Source of the DNA: Xestospongia bergquistia
Lineage: Eukaryota > Porifera > Demospongiae > Haplosclerida > Petrosiidae
DNA: 64,000 nt
Reading direction: 5' to 3'
Assembly (NCBI GenBank): GCA_963965975.1
Contig: OZ014416.1
Span: forward strand, 4,774,001 to 4,838,000
Shown here: positions 36,601-45,179 of the stretch, piece by piece
Layout of the letters: every line of letters begins with the position of its first letter
Numbering within the stretch: the stretch's first letter is position 1
The notes under the pieces: generated by a model
The model's input: the letters and a program-made list of their open reading frames with translations, nothing else
Database searches by the model: none
What the model was told of the DNA's origin: nothing
Position numbers and translations under genes: made by a program

Positions 36601-37290
36601 GTAATGTAAGAGAATAATAACCATTTCATATAATATTATATGTGATGACATCAACTAATCATTGTGTCACCTACACAGTCTATGTTGTTATAGTTGGCAT
36701 AGTGATGTTAAGTAGTTTACTTAGGTTAATATGTTGTATTACTTTTTGTTGAGATCAAAATTCATTTATTCTTTTTTGTATTTTCTAAATAAACTTTAAA
36801 TTTCCTTTTGTTGTTACACTGTGTAGGTACTCCTGAGCCATCAGAAGTATTTCGAGTATATTTTGCTGATATTTGTGATGCCATTGAACTTAAACCTCTG
36901 CCCATTGTTAACCGGGTCTATTCAGCTAACTTGATATCATCAAATTTTAGAGATGATGTACAAACTATGAGTGGTGATAATTATGACAAAGCAGACAAAG
37001 TAGTTAATGAACTACAACGACAGGTTAAGGAAAAAGGAATTGATTTTTCAATGGCTATCTGTGATTTCCTTCTGAGCCAGAACCATACATTAAAAGATAT
37101 TGGCATAAGAATGAAACATCAACTAGAAAGTAAGAGTTTATATTGTAAAAATCTAGTATGACTGACAGTTATTTTACAGTATATATACATATATATTTTA
37201 TATTGTAATTTCTTGTTTTAAATGATATTATATTCAAGCAACCTACTGTATGTCTTTCTTTTTACTGCAGGCATAACTCCACCTACTTAA
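12562..37290 (+). CDS. Ankyrin-ROC-COR-Death-CARD-like protein, 18 coding exons
   Basis: Exons: 12562-12648, 12964-13059, 13198-13299, 14086-14184, 15856-15954, 17661-17762, 22002-22103, 23384-23485, 25949-26050, 32894-34942, 34991-35066, 35116-35175, 35502-35561, 35615-35929, 36317-36390, 36531-36600, 36827-37129, 37271-37290. All joins use GT/AG and keep frame; total 3918 nt, 1305 aa plus stop. Order: short N-terminus with possible myristoylation signal (MGAQLS), about nine ankyrin repeats (30-330), ROC GTPase (about 370-560) with P-loop, DFAGH and GSHID, COR (about 570-860), an unassigned segment to 980, Death domain (about 1055-1135), second death-fold/CARD-like domain (about 1205-1295). 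ROC-COR proteins are GTP-binding signalling scaffolds; Death/CARD domains recruit partners in apoptosis or immunity. An intracellular signalling role is inferred. The ATG at 12562 is chosen because only its frame joins exon 2. The small exons could differ in detail. Confidence 0.8.
12964..15954 (+). CDS. Exons 2-5: ankyrin repeats 1-4
   Basis: Four phase-0 exons of 96, 102, 99 and 99 nt, each about one ankyrin repeat. Exon 2 reads LWTSARRGNIEKVKQLLQKG, exon 3 is divergent (PHTIAYIKGHDIIIDVLENV), exon 4 reads MLAAAHYGLVDIVKETI, exon 5 is canonical (TALHYATREGHIEIVQLLL). One repeat per exon, all phase 0-0, lets repeats be added by exon duplication without breaking the frame, as exons 6-9 show. 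Confidence 0.85.
13300..14085 (+). other. Intron 3
   Basis: AT-rich, no recognisable gene or element. Confidence 0.6.
14419..14602. mobile_element. MITE, copy 1 (~180 bp)
   Basis: Inverted termini of about 45 bp: CAAGACAGTAGGAATGACAA at the left and, on the other strand, AAAGACTAGGATTAGTAAGG at the right, with matching subterminal CCTACATAATA / TATTATGTAGAG. A second copy lies at 61344-61521. No coding capacity. In intron 4, beside a hAT fragment. Confidence 0.65.
14654..15093 (-). pseudogene. hAT-like transposase N-terminal fragment with BED finger
   Basis: On the minus strand from an ATG at 15093, MASGRPKASPV is followed by a TAG, then a BED-type zinc finger with Cys residues and the NLKQYLKKKHNEEY His segment. 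After a frame change comes ITTKLAVYIGTPSVPYNLVE, the start of the hAT transposase body, ending at a stop at 14654. Only the N-terminal part is present; the catalytic RNase-H region is absent. The TTAGTTATAGTTA-rich stretch at 15320-15480, starting CAGGGACGAAA at 15349, may be an end of the same element. Confidence 0.5.
15320..15490. repeat. TTAGTTATAGTTA-rich subterminal repeat
   Basis: Repeated TTAGTTATAGTTAGTTA words in both orientations, beginning with CAGGGACGAAA. Such ends are typical of hAT-type elements; possibly linked to the fragment just upstream. Confidence 0.4.
15955..17660 (+). other. Intron 5, includes a GC-richer patch
   Basis: No exon seen. 16200-16480 and 16640-16860 are noticeably GC-richer than the surroundings and may be old insertions; neither gives a recognisable protein. 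A local repeat is present: 15648-15735 resembles 16525-16610 (CTTAAAGCT.TCATTATTGTAGCAAATAA). 17320-17660 is the start of the ankyrin exon module. Confidence 0.5.
18068..18574 (+). mobile_element. pogo/Tigger-like element, internally deleted (507 bp)
   Basis: The left end CAGTCAACTCCATCTATAACGAACT and the right end read backwards, CAGTTGACTCCTGTTATAACAAACT, form a pogo/Tigger-type TIR, inserted in a (TA)n run. Inside, an ATG at 18271 begins MAAARKRQRSSYTLEFKLK, like the N-terminal CENP-B/psq helix-turn-helix of pogo transposases; the rest of the transposase is deleted. The duplicate of this intron at about 22410-22425 has the TA run without the element: an empty site. Confidence 0.75.
19430..19790 (+). 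repeat. CCATAGCAAC-rich stretch with X-box-like palindromes
   Basis: Dense repeats of CATAGCAACA and related words, including GTTACCATAGTAAC at 19653. Related stretches lie at 24045-24440, 25090-25400, 26590-27000, 27660-27960 and 28390-28480. Confidence 0.6.
20343..21923 (+). mobile_element. Tc1/mariner (IS630)-like element, 1.58 kb, TA target duplication
   Basis: Inverted ends AAGTCCATTCACGTTCACCTG (left) and, on the minus strand, AAGTCCATTCGCGTTCACCTG (right). The flanks read GATGAC-TA at the left and TA-GTTACATTG at the right; the uninterrupted sister sequence at ~17572 reads GATGACTGGTTACATTG. TA target duplication and TIRs fit the Tc1/mariner superfamily. Carries a broken transposase gene. 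Confidence 0.85.
20437..21555 (+). pseudogene. Broken Tc1/mariner-like transposase
   Basis: 20437-20712 encodes a helix-turn-helix N-terminal part (ATGLSLRTINRIHQEY) and stops. 20723-21136 continues in another frame (INPDLFDREIIRRIIHNVY), with the catalytic TDETWVNAHH block at about 21050. Another shift then leads to GGWKVPSGKGEKLIVLQ. An acidic C-terminal tail (EESDDEDNDDDELIDD, about 21373) ends in FLSSFDPIFL and a stop at 21555. The middle catalytic region between about 21180 and 21370 is degenerate or deleted. At least two frameshifts; dead copy. It sits in intron 6 of the ankyrin-ROC gene, same orientation. Confidence 0.8.
22842..23305 (+). mobile_element. Truncated Tc1-like 3' end, copy in M3
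   Basis: Matches 21465-21923: same C-terminal coding tail (with a small deletion), same right TIR GGTGAACGCGAATGGACTT, followed by TAGTTACATTG. The 5' part of the element is absent, which marks a duplication junction rather than a new insertion. Confidence 0.85.
22842..25513 (+). repeat. Ankyrin exon module M3 (exon 8)
   Basis: Starts with a truncated Tc1-like 3' end (about 22842-23305), then exon 8 (23384-23485, NGCTPAHYAVMKGHTDTVKV onward), then 2 kb of intron that is nearly identical to M4 at an offset of 2565 bp. Confidence 0.85.
25514..25870 (+). mobile_element. Truncated Tc1-like 3' end, copy in M4
   Basis: TTGATTGTCCTTATGTTTAAC onward matches 21561-21923 to the right TIR and flanking TAGTTACATTG. 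The junction with M3 intron sequence is at about 25513 (GTCAAAACT / TGATTG). Confidence 0.85.
25514..28080 (+). repeat. Ankyrin exon module M4 (exon 9)
   Basis: Begins with a shorter Tc1-like 3' end, then exon 9 (25949-26050, YECTPAHYAVMKGHTDTVKV onward), which differs from exon 8 by two bases. The intron after it parallels M3 almost base for base. The most recent duplication in the gene. Confidence 0.85.
28081..28929 (+). other. Intron 9, middle part
   Basis: AT-rich, related to M1 intron sequence at first (28081-28350 resembles 19850-20050), then unique. No exon seen. Confidence 0.5.
28930..29415 (-). pseudogene. Decayed retroelement-like gag/protease-region relic
   Basis: On the minus strand, from 29415 downward, broken frames give a basic, coiled segment (QLFMKKIQKLFIKL), then zinc-knuckle-like CTRCGK and GHYEVKCH, then VEKNTFLGTVKSEIAVTSG, which resembles the knuckle-to-protease junction of LTR retrotransposon polyproteins. 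Several stops and shifts; no LTR or reverse transcriptase was recognised nearby. Could also be another CCHC-finger protein relic. Confidence 0.4.
29416..32893 (+). other. Intron 9, 3' part
   Basis: 3.5 kb of AT-rich sequence with no recognisable exon or element. 29440-29720 repeats 28640-28860 (AGTTGACTGT.AACCCACAAGCA and ACAAAGTACATGTACATAT motifs). A minus-strand stretch near 31220-31370 reads KMVQVCIACKKHLP and could be a very old relic. The acceptor TTCTCTAG at 32886-32893 starts exon 10. Confidence 0.5.
32894..34942 (+). CDS. Exon 10: last ankyrin repeat, ROC GTPase and COR
   Basis: 2049 nt, phase 0 at both ends, residues 298-980. It begins with a final ankyrin repeat (NTLLHSACLCGSKDTIQYLL). 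The Ras-like ROC domain has P-loop GKTNAGKSS (about 376-384), switch II DFAGHAEYY (about 432) and a G4-like GSHIDLL (about 499) where Ras proteins have NKxD; the Asp is kept. Downstream, SLDDLCSRIENMN and FLTILGEKGLVLVLGDWLIID are typical of COR. A single large exon with no intron between ROC and COR suggests that the module was once copied or retroposed as a unit (inference). Donor GTAAGT. Confidence 0.9.
34991..35561 (+). CDS. Exons 11-13: short linker exons
   Basis: 34991-35066 (TTSSRPIREEEIQCLPEDD), 35116-35175 (SGTTNSDQQMQSLSTYD), 35502-35561 (NQESKFGTSTDNFSHFPKL). Phases 0-1, 1-1, 1-1. Ser/Thr/Asp/Glu-rich flexible linker between COR and the Death domain. Their small size makes exact usage less certain; equal phases would allow skipping of 12 or 13. 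Confidence 0.65.
35615..35929 (+). CDS. Exon 14: Death domain
   Basis: Residues about 1046-1150. The pattern is LWRNIGNGLGVSFNILQGL, then KLDQVIQKWLDMN, then VTWITILDILKG, then ALAMKIYQSL: the six-helix Death-domain signature with the conserved Trp of VTW. Splices at A|GTAAAT (35930). If unspliced, translation would end at 35952, so a shorter isoform is possible. Confidence 0.85.
36317..36600 (+). CDS. Exons 15-16: acidic Ser/Thr-rich linker
   Basis: 36317-36390 (PAKESVTTNTTEGYNTDKL) and 36531-36600 (QQSSQELSNEPKEKTVSSD). Phases fit exactly between exons 14 and 17. Low-complexity linker between the two death-fold domains. Confidence 0.65.
36827..37290 (+). CDS. Exons 17-18: second death-fold (CARD-like) domain and C-terminus
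   Basis: Exon 17 (36827-37129) reads VFRVYFADICDAIELKPLP, then NLISSNFRDDVQTMSGDNYD, then ADKVVNELQRQVKEKG, then FLLSQNHTLKDIGIRMKHQL: an all-helical fold of about 95 aa whose spacing resembles a CARD (helix, loop, DKA-type motif) more than a classical Death domain. Exon 18 (37271-37290) adds SITPPT and a TAA stop. Two different death-fold domains in tandem would let the protein bridge two sets of partners (inference). Confidence 0.65.
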
Positions 37291-38279
37291 TTAGTGTGCA
37301 GTCCCTCTCTCCCTTTACTTTTCACATTTGTTACTTTATATATTTCATTATTATAGTTAAGTTAGTTTATGTACACTTTAATTGTCTAGAATGTTTTACC
37401 ATTAGTTTTTGATTTTATAGTTGCTGTTTTTTATAAAATATATTTGCTAAATCTATAATGTCATTTATAATCTATTGAATGATTCTAGTTCCTGAGGTAA
37501 CAATGCTAACTCACTCATTCACTAAAATAATTATTCTGGAAATTGATTTACTAGCTCAAAGAACTGACCCTGGTATATTAACTCTATAGTTGTTTGTTCT
37601 TCATATATAACTCAACTAATAAATTATCAGATCAAAAGCTATTGCCATGCATGCAAGTAGTCAATGTAATTTAACAGCTAGGGAATATCTTAATAGAATA
37701 GATGTACATGTCATTCAACATTTGTGCAATTATATACTGCAAGGGAGAAAAAGAACATATTGTATGTGAATGAATTATGTGCTAATAAGCAATATCCTAA
37801 TACATTATTATCTGTTGATGTTCTGTATCTAACTGTATTTAGTCTATACAGAATACTGACAGTCATATTGTTTCATATGTGAGTACTAGTATGGTGAGAT
37901 ATGTGAAAATCACTCTAGTATGCAAGTAGGATACTTCTTTGTACACTCAACTATCCTATTAGTATGTACAATTGGATACTCCAAGTATTCAACTTTGCTC
38001 ACAAGTTTGGATATGAACTTAAATATCCAAACTATTGTATACCCCAAGTATGTAAACTAGCATACTCTGTGTATACTACCTTTGTATGCTTGTAACCCCT
38101 TTAGGATACTTAGATGTGCTAAATGTATTTTGAGATTACAACCATTTTTTATGAAAAAAATATGCATAGACAAATACAGTTAGGTATATTGTTATTAGAA
38201 TTTGCACTGTTTTGGTGACTTAATTCTTCACCACTTCAATCTAAAGATATGTCAAAACAAACATAATTTGAATTACTGG
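37291..38279. other. 3' region of the ankyrin-ROC gene, no gene seen
   Basis: AT-rich. An AATAAA-like word lies near 37617. 37850-38110 is dense in GTATAC/GGATACT/AGTATG words, and a similar stretch lies at 40820-40930; possibly two parts of a short repeat. Confidence 0.5.
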
Positions 38280-40022
38280 TCAAGCAAAAATCTTTTGTTC
38301 ACCTTGTTTAGCTATCCAATAACTATTAATAGTCCAGTCAGGGGCATTTACAGGTGGAAGAGATGTTGAGAGAGGTCCGTCCTTTCTTGTCTTACGTAAA
38401 ATTACATCATTTTTATTAAGTTTACTTTTACTGAATCTCTCATCAAGCATTTCTAGAAATCGTTGCAAGTCTATACAAAAATATAAAAATGATTATATTA
38501 TTAATTGTTTACCTTCGGATTTCCAAGGAAGTTTATGGACAATGATATTTACTGCATTTGTTGTATCATCACTTTCTTGTGACATGTAATCTATGGTAAT
38601 GTCACTCCAATATTTTAACTCAGACTTTAACAGATTATATTTCTGTTAAATGAATTAAATACAACATGTTTAATTGCTATGCATGACCATACCCTATGAA
38701 CCCTAGACCTATATTTTTTTCTTCTTAGCTGTTTGTTCTGTTATATCTTCAATATCACTGTTATCTTCTAACAAGAATTGTCTCCAAAGACTTTGATACT
38801 TCCTTTTAATAACTTCTATAAAATAATAATAGCTATACAAATTTGGAAAATAGCTAGTTGGAAGTACTAACTTTGAATTTCATTTACTGAATATGCACTT
38901 CCGTCCATCTGTTTTAGCAAGAAGTCAGTTACACGCTTATTATGACACGACACAGAACTAAAACAAAAGTTAAAAGTAAAAATAAACGACCGCATACCTT
39001 TCATCTAATTTGAATTTGTCTTGGTCATTGAGAACATTATATAAAGTAGATACATTTTTCTAAAATTGAAAAGAATAAATACATATGAGCTCAGCCAGTT
39101 TCCTCAATTAAAAACCAACTGTGAATAAATAACTAAAGAAAGTAAGATAGCTACAGCCATGTCTAAGGAGGATCAAGCTTGTAAGAAAAATAAATGGTTA
39201 AAATAAATTCCTACATCGTATTAATACCAGAAAACACCTATGAGTTAGAATAATACTAGGCTGAGGAATTACAGTAATCTATCTCACGACCTTAATTATA
39301 TGCACTATGTGTATACCCTGTAATACTTACAGAGAGATCACGAGCTATCCTATTTTTTCCTCTGTCCTGAGAACTAGAAGAGCTTTTCTCTTGAACTATT
39401 AATTAAACAGCTCCAAGTCTATCTTCAGTGTTTTCTATCTTTGTAGCTAATTTGTCTTGTTTTACCCTAAACAATTCTTGTTGTTTAATTAATTGCTGAA
39501 GTAAGGCTTGCTGCTGTTGTAACAATGCTACGACATCTGGAGAATGTAAGTTACTGTAAGCTCGTGAAAGGTGGGTTAGCGGTGTGGAGTTGTATAAGGG
39601 AGGAGAAATAATATTTCTCCTCCCTTATACAACTCCACACAGTTAATATTATTAACTGTGGGAGTAAATACACTATTCTCAGTGGTAGCTGTTGCTGCAA
39701 CATACTTATTTTCTTTCTGTTCACCTGAATCCAAATTAGTGTAGTCCTCGTTTTCAGTGCCATCCGAACATAATGATTCGTCACTAAATGTTTCTGAGGT
39801 CTTTTCTATTCTAGTGAATAGATCATCACCAGGTTCATAATATGTCTTTATAGACTTAGATTGTGGGTAGGTCTTCGTACTTGGTCTTCCTTAACTTGAT
39901 AGTTCGTTTGCCGAATTGGAACTGAAGAATTTTTTAGGGGTCAAAGCCGTTCTAAAAATGCCATCTTTCTTTTGCTTGAATCGACAGCAACTTTCTCCAT
40001 CTTTATAATGTTGAACCTCGTG
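38280..40022 (-). pseudogene. Unrecognised multi-exon minus-strand gene, broken
   Basis: Minus-strand exons with good splice signals: 40022-39331, 39059-38998 (NVSTLYNVLNDQDKFKLDE), 38957-38872 (KRVTDFLLKQMDGSAYSVN), 38815-38709 (VIKRKYQSLWRQFLLED), 38643-38516 (LLKSELKYWSDITIDY), 38463-38280 (ERFSKSKLNKNDVILRK, stop at 38280). The first block has a Cys/Lys-rich start (KDGESCCRFKQKKDG), an acidic middle and a Gln-rich coiled coil (VVALLQQQQALLQQLIKQQ). Lesions in it: a stop before GRPSTKTYPQ, a 1-nt frame shift at a 59-bp palindrome, and a stop after RLGAV. The fourth block also ends in a stop. The family is not recognised. A diverged gene with wrongly placed introns is the alternative. Confidence 0.5.
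39582..39660. repeat. Two adjacent near-perfect palindromes
   Basis: 39582-39640 is a 59-bp palindrome with two 29-bp perfect arms (GTGTGGAGTTGTATAAGGG..) and a 1-base centre. 39638-39660 (CACAGTTAAT-ATT-ATTAACTGTG) is a second. The first coincides with the frame break in the minus-strand pseudogene. Confidence 0.95.
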
Positions 40023-40096
40023 CTAATGTGGTCTAATCAACACTCCCACTAGAGAAGGTGTGAGATCTAATCAACACTTCAATTAGATTTTGCAAA

Positions 40097-40199
40097 ATGA
40101 AGTCGTCTCGTAGTGTCTTCTGTCCTCATTGTTCCCAAGTAATATCAAAAACTTTGTTCTTTCAGCATAAGAGACTTTACTACTTAAGAAATAGTGGAG
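40097..40199 (+). CDS. Candidate first exon with zinc-finger-like motif
   Basis: ATG at 40097 opens MKSSRSVFCPHCSQVISKT then LFFQHKRLYY, and the frame meets GTTGAGT at 40200 (possible donor) just before a stop. CPHC plus a later His resembles the short N-terminal finger of transposon-derived proteins in invertebrates. It points away from the minus-strand pseudogene. No clear second exon was found, though 41564-41684 is a candidate. Confidence 0.35.
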
Positions 40200-41462
40200 G
40201 TTGAGTGAGCATGCATTGCATATTTCTATAGTCTTGCTTGCCAGCCCCTCCCCTTTTGAGGTTGACGAAGGACAATCTACCATTAATTTTATTCTGCTTC
40301 TTGAATAATATTTAACTGTTTGTTCTTTTGACAAAGGAATTTCTTTCTAAAGGTATAATGAAAACCAATAGCTCTATATCAAATGAAATATTTTTAAAAA
40401 ATTATAATATTTTCAAATAGAGTTTGACCAAAATCAACTAAGAGCTTCTTTGATAACAACAACCAATACACAGCATACATTCATCTATATAGTGACAGCT
40501 AGGTCGTGTGACAAGTAACCATGTAGCAAGTTAACCTATAGCAACACAAGATACCTGTGATGATCAGTCATTGGCAACTCCCAAACATTTCCAAGTAGTT
40601 TGGAATAGATATTATTGATTTGAAAATTTTGAGAATATCAACAGCATTAAACATAGTCCTTTCTCAATACTAGACATATCATTTATAGGCTACCAAAATA
40701 CTAGCTTGAGTAGGGCAAAGTGCATAGATGAAAATAGTGACAGCAACATTCAAGTACACGGCCAGCTGGAAAGACAAAAGAGTAGAGCATGTTAGAGAAA
40801 GAAAGATATGTATATTCATAACTAACCAAATATGCTAAGCATATACTAACTTGTATACACAGTGTAGATACCACTTTAGGATAGTAACTGTATACAAATT
40901 TGGGTACTTTTGGATACTGACATGATTTTGGCTGTGTTTGATATATGAATGTTATGAAATGTATTCATTAATAGAGCTATAAAAACCATATGTCTTAATT
41001 AAATCAGGTAAACTAATAAATTACTATATACAACATAATATGGAAATCTGTAGCTATAATACATTGTTTATAACATGGAAACCTTATTATCTATAATTCA
41101 TCAGGTATGTACTATTGGAATATCAACTGATTCTCAATAAACATACATAAATTAGTAAGTAGGGATAACAATGACATAGAAAAGTATACTTAAAATATAA
41201 ATCTATATTGTTTCAAAATACTGCAGAGGATTTCTAATATAAATACAAGACAACAATGTACATATTATAATATTATACATGTTTATATAAATAGCTAGTG
41301 ACAAGTATTGGTAGAATATTTAAACTTGTAATATTTATTGTTCTCAACAAATAAATTAGACATTTACTAATTATTACAATATATAAATAAAGCACTCAAT
41401 AATATAAGGTAATAAATAGAATTCATACAATAATAATGATGAGATAAATAGGAACAGATATA

Positions 41463-41517
41463 TTTATATAACACACAAAAATAATTATAATATAATTATT
41501 TTTGTGTGTTATATAAA
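41463..41517. repeat. 55-bp perfect palindrome
   Basis: Two 27-bp arms (TTTATATAACACACAAAAAT onward) around a single A. Would form a long hairpin or cruciform. Confidence 0.95.
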
Positions 41518-41563
41518 TTATTTACTATGAATGTTACAAGTGATGCATTATTGTATTTTTAAG

Positions 41564-41684
41564 AGGTGGAAATGAAGAGCAGGATTTAATCTCAAGTGGT
41601 AGTAGTTCAAAGAGAACAGGTAGAGGGAAACTGTACTCTTTCCTTGAAGAAAAGATAGCCAAGATTCATATTTTCTTGAGACAA
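41564..41684 (+). CDS. Weak exon candidate
   Basis: Between TTTTTAAG and GTATGT, reading GGNEEQDLISSGSSSKRTG then KLYSFLEEKIAKIHIFL. Could be an exon downstream of 40097-40199, but nothing confirms it. Confidence 0.2.
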
Positions 41685-43300
41685 GTATGTATTTAGTTAT
41701 TTTGAATGTTGGTTTTCAGAAGTTGAGTGGAAATTAGTTATCAGATTGAATGATGGTAGGTGATGAAAATGGAGATGATAGAAGAGTATATCAGTGTACA
41801 CAATAAAATCATTAAGAGGGAGTGTTTAGTGATGTGATTAAAAATGGAATAAAAAGAAGTAATCCCAGAATTTAAATAACATAAATACACAAACAAACAT
41901 TATTTATGAAGACTGATCAGAGATACATAATCATATATTTCTCTCTTATTATATATTCATGTCCTTTATATACCACGATAGTAACCATCAGCAATATACA
42001 TAACAATAGTACCAAACCTTATAAAGTGAACAAGACATTGAAAATGAGAACCACATTGACATGACAACAATGACCTGTACATTCTATCAATACAATACTC
42101 AATAATAATGTGATTAATTATAACCTGATTTGCAATAAGAAATCACTTCTTGAAAAGCATTTGTGACCTGATTTGTGAAATGGGACCATTGTTAAAACAC
42201 ATCAAAAACAACTCTGATACATACAGTTGCTATATACACAACTACTCATTGTAACTGTATGTATTCAAAACTGTTTTTTGAGGTATTTAGTGATTATTTT
42301 TCACTAATAAGTCAATAATATTAAAATTAGGTCAAAATTACTCTGTACCAACTAAACCATCATATTTCATCCTGATTTGTAAATCTTAGTCTTGTCTTAA
42401 TTCATATTGACAGTATGGGTTAATATTAACAACTCTTTGGGTATAACAAAATCCATATAATAAAAATTAATAAAAGTAAAAATTTTTAGAGAGTAATAAC
42501 ATCAAGTCTGTCTATTCATAATAAAACATTAAATATATGTAACATGTACATGTACATCAGTTCAATGTTGCTTATGTACATGACACAAATAGGATATCAA
42601 TTTTTCTTCAATGACCACACCCTTCTCTTTCTCCTTTACAGAGAGACAAAATACTTCTTCATTAAGTTTATCTCTTTCAACAACAGTCACTTTCTCTTTC
42701 CTTTGTACTAGTGTATTAGTAGCAACTACAACCTATATAGAGGAGTATAGTGGTCATATTATTTGTATGTCAATATAAATATTATATAAAGACACATATA
42801 GTTAATTACAAATCATCACTGTATCATTCATACAAGGATAATGGAGCATTAAATATACATATATCACTTTATATAAAAAGAGAATAAACTGTATGTTCTT
42901 CATTTATTATTCCCATTGTAAATCTTATACAACGTGATAATGCATCTCTACAAAAACTTAAACATTAAAGCTAATAAAGAAACTATTTTTTCAGCAATAG
43001 AGAGTTAAAATGTTGGAACATTAAACACGGATGAAGTCTGAGTTTATTCAGCCTCAACTCTGCAACCTCTGTAACTGTTTGAAATGCTCTCTTGCTACCA
43101 GAAATAGTTACAAATATAATACGTATACAGAGGAATGTATACTTCTACATTCAAATGTCATAGGTAGATATAATCATGACTCAAAATGTAACAATGTATT
43201 ACTGTAAGGGTTTAACATGACACATGGCTCTTAATATCTACGTACAATACTACTAATTAACTTCATTACTTACCGAGTAGTTAACTGACGCAACGCTTCT

Positions 43301-45100
43301 TTCTTGATGGGAGAGCGCCTACACGTGATTTTAAGACGTCATTGACGACTTGGGTGTGGCTAAAAATAAGTTCATGGAACACCTCAGGCTCTTCATTCCA
43401 AAGGAAATATATTTAATCATGATTAGTCTGGCAGCAGACTTTTCAACTCCACTTTTACTTCGTGATGGGTTCAAATTTATAGTTAAAGACAGTAACATTG
43501 TCTCATCTTTTAAGATAATGTACACTGAAGATCTACACATATAATGACCAATACATGTATATTTCAAATTTTAAAACAGTTACATATATTTCTTCAATTG
43601 CCATGGAAAATACACATACAGGTTCAGTTGAGAAGGTGATCTAGATCTGTTTGTTGGTAATGAGTCCATCTGTGTCTTTAGATCATTGCTTGAATCCTTC
43701 TCGATGCATACTGCAATAAGAAATAAGAACTTTCTATATATAAGAATAATTTACAGAGATAGAATTTAATGTATCAGGTCATGTTATCACAATCATTAAT
43801 ATAAACTTCTTTAAGTTTCTATCATTGTCATAAGACCTCAGCAGGATGACACTGAGTGTAAAAGGTAGTGTATATATTCACTTTATACATTGTATTTCTC
43901 AATGTCTGACACAAATGACAGGACAGTTATCAGTCCATTCATATCAGATCACTTACTTGGCTTTTACTGTGTATGCAATAAGGAGTCCACCACTAGCCCA
44001 GTACAGCCATGGCTATTCTATTTCATCATATGGAATGTAACGAGAACACTATAATTTCTATTATGTAAGATGTAGTCTGAAATATAGCTTTACAGTAACA
44101 TTTATCTCAGTATCATGTATGGTTTAGTGACTATATAAATTATAATAGTGTAATTGTATGTTTGAATGTTAATAGGTTAGTTTGTAATATGAATTATGAA
44201 TTTTTGTAACATAAAAAGTGTAAATGATTTTTAAAGTAAATACAAATGATTTTACTAGTGTTAATAACAAAATAACTATTTATATCTTAAAAGTTATGTT
44301 TGATTTTGATATGTAAAAATAATAGATTTACTTAAGATTATATTGTGACCTACTTTACTTTAATTTTATATATTATAGGTAATGTTACAATACAAGGGAC
44401 TAAACTATATAATTTAGTAACTTTACTTATTTTCATTTCATGTAGATATCACTCATCTTAACAATACCAATAAGAGAAAATAAATCAATTTGGTAAGTTT
44501 GTGTTTGAGAGGTTAGACTTTTGAAAATAAATTGATAATCAAAAGACAGAGCTCATTACCTTTATTGGGTGTAGTAGTGCACGTGGAAACTGGCTGTTAC
44601 CCCAGTAAAGCAAACGGCAAAAGAGAGGAATGTTTTTATAGGAATGCTTCCGCAGGAATGGGGTATATTATATATTTATAGCAACTTTAAAAAAACAATG
44701 GATGGAATAACAATTAATAAACGTAATAGTAAATGATATCTATTATAGTATTTTAAATTGACTTTATTTTAATGCAACTTGAGCAGATCTGTGTAGTAGT
44801 TGGTGAATTTTCAATACTCACATACAATTATTGTATTCCAATGAAATAGACATATTTTATTCATGGTCTTTATATTAATGATACCAATTCTAGCATATAT
44901 AATATACCATTTAATGTACTTATCAATGAAACCATCTACATGCAGCGGTCATCACATTCTATTAGTATGTCACTCTGTGTTGTAGATAGTTAGCAATGAG
45001 AGTACCTTCATTCAAGACATTTAGTACTTACTATAGTTTTGTGTTGATGATAGCATGGTTCAAGTGTAATCCTCCTTACCTAAGGCTTTCTGTTCTTCAT
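43301..45100. other. No supported gene
   Basis: 43357-43543 stays open on both strands in GC-richer sequence (+ strand MEHLRLFIPKEIYLIM), but no splice or homology support is visible. The rest is AT-rich with nothing recognisable. Confidence 0.4.
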
Positions 45101-45179
45101 TTGTCATGTAATCCTTAATGTTAGCGATGTCAAAGTCAATTATCTCATTGAGTAAGTTGTCCATTTTCTTTTTCATTTG

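Larger units (their letters stand above)
40335..43300. other. AT-rich region, almost no coding signal
   Basis: Contains the 55-bp palindrome at 41463 and one weak exon candidate (41564-41684). Otherwise nothing recognisable. Confidence 0.5.

Noticed and set aside
43331-43567. Overlapping open frames on both strands near 43.4 kb
   Set aside because: No splice support, no recognisable motif, and both strands are open equally.
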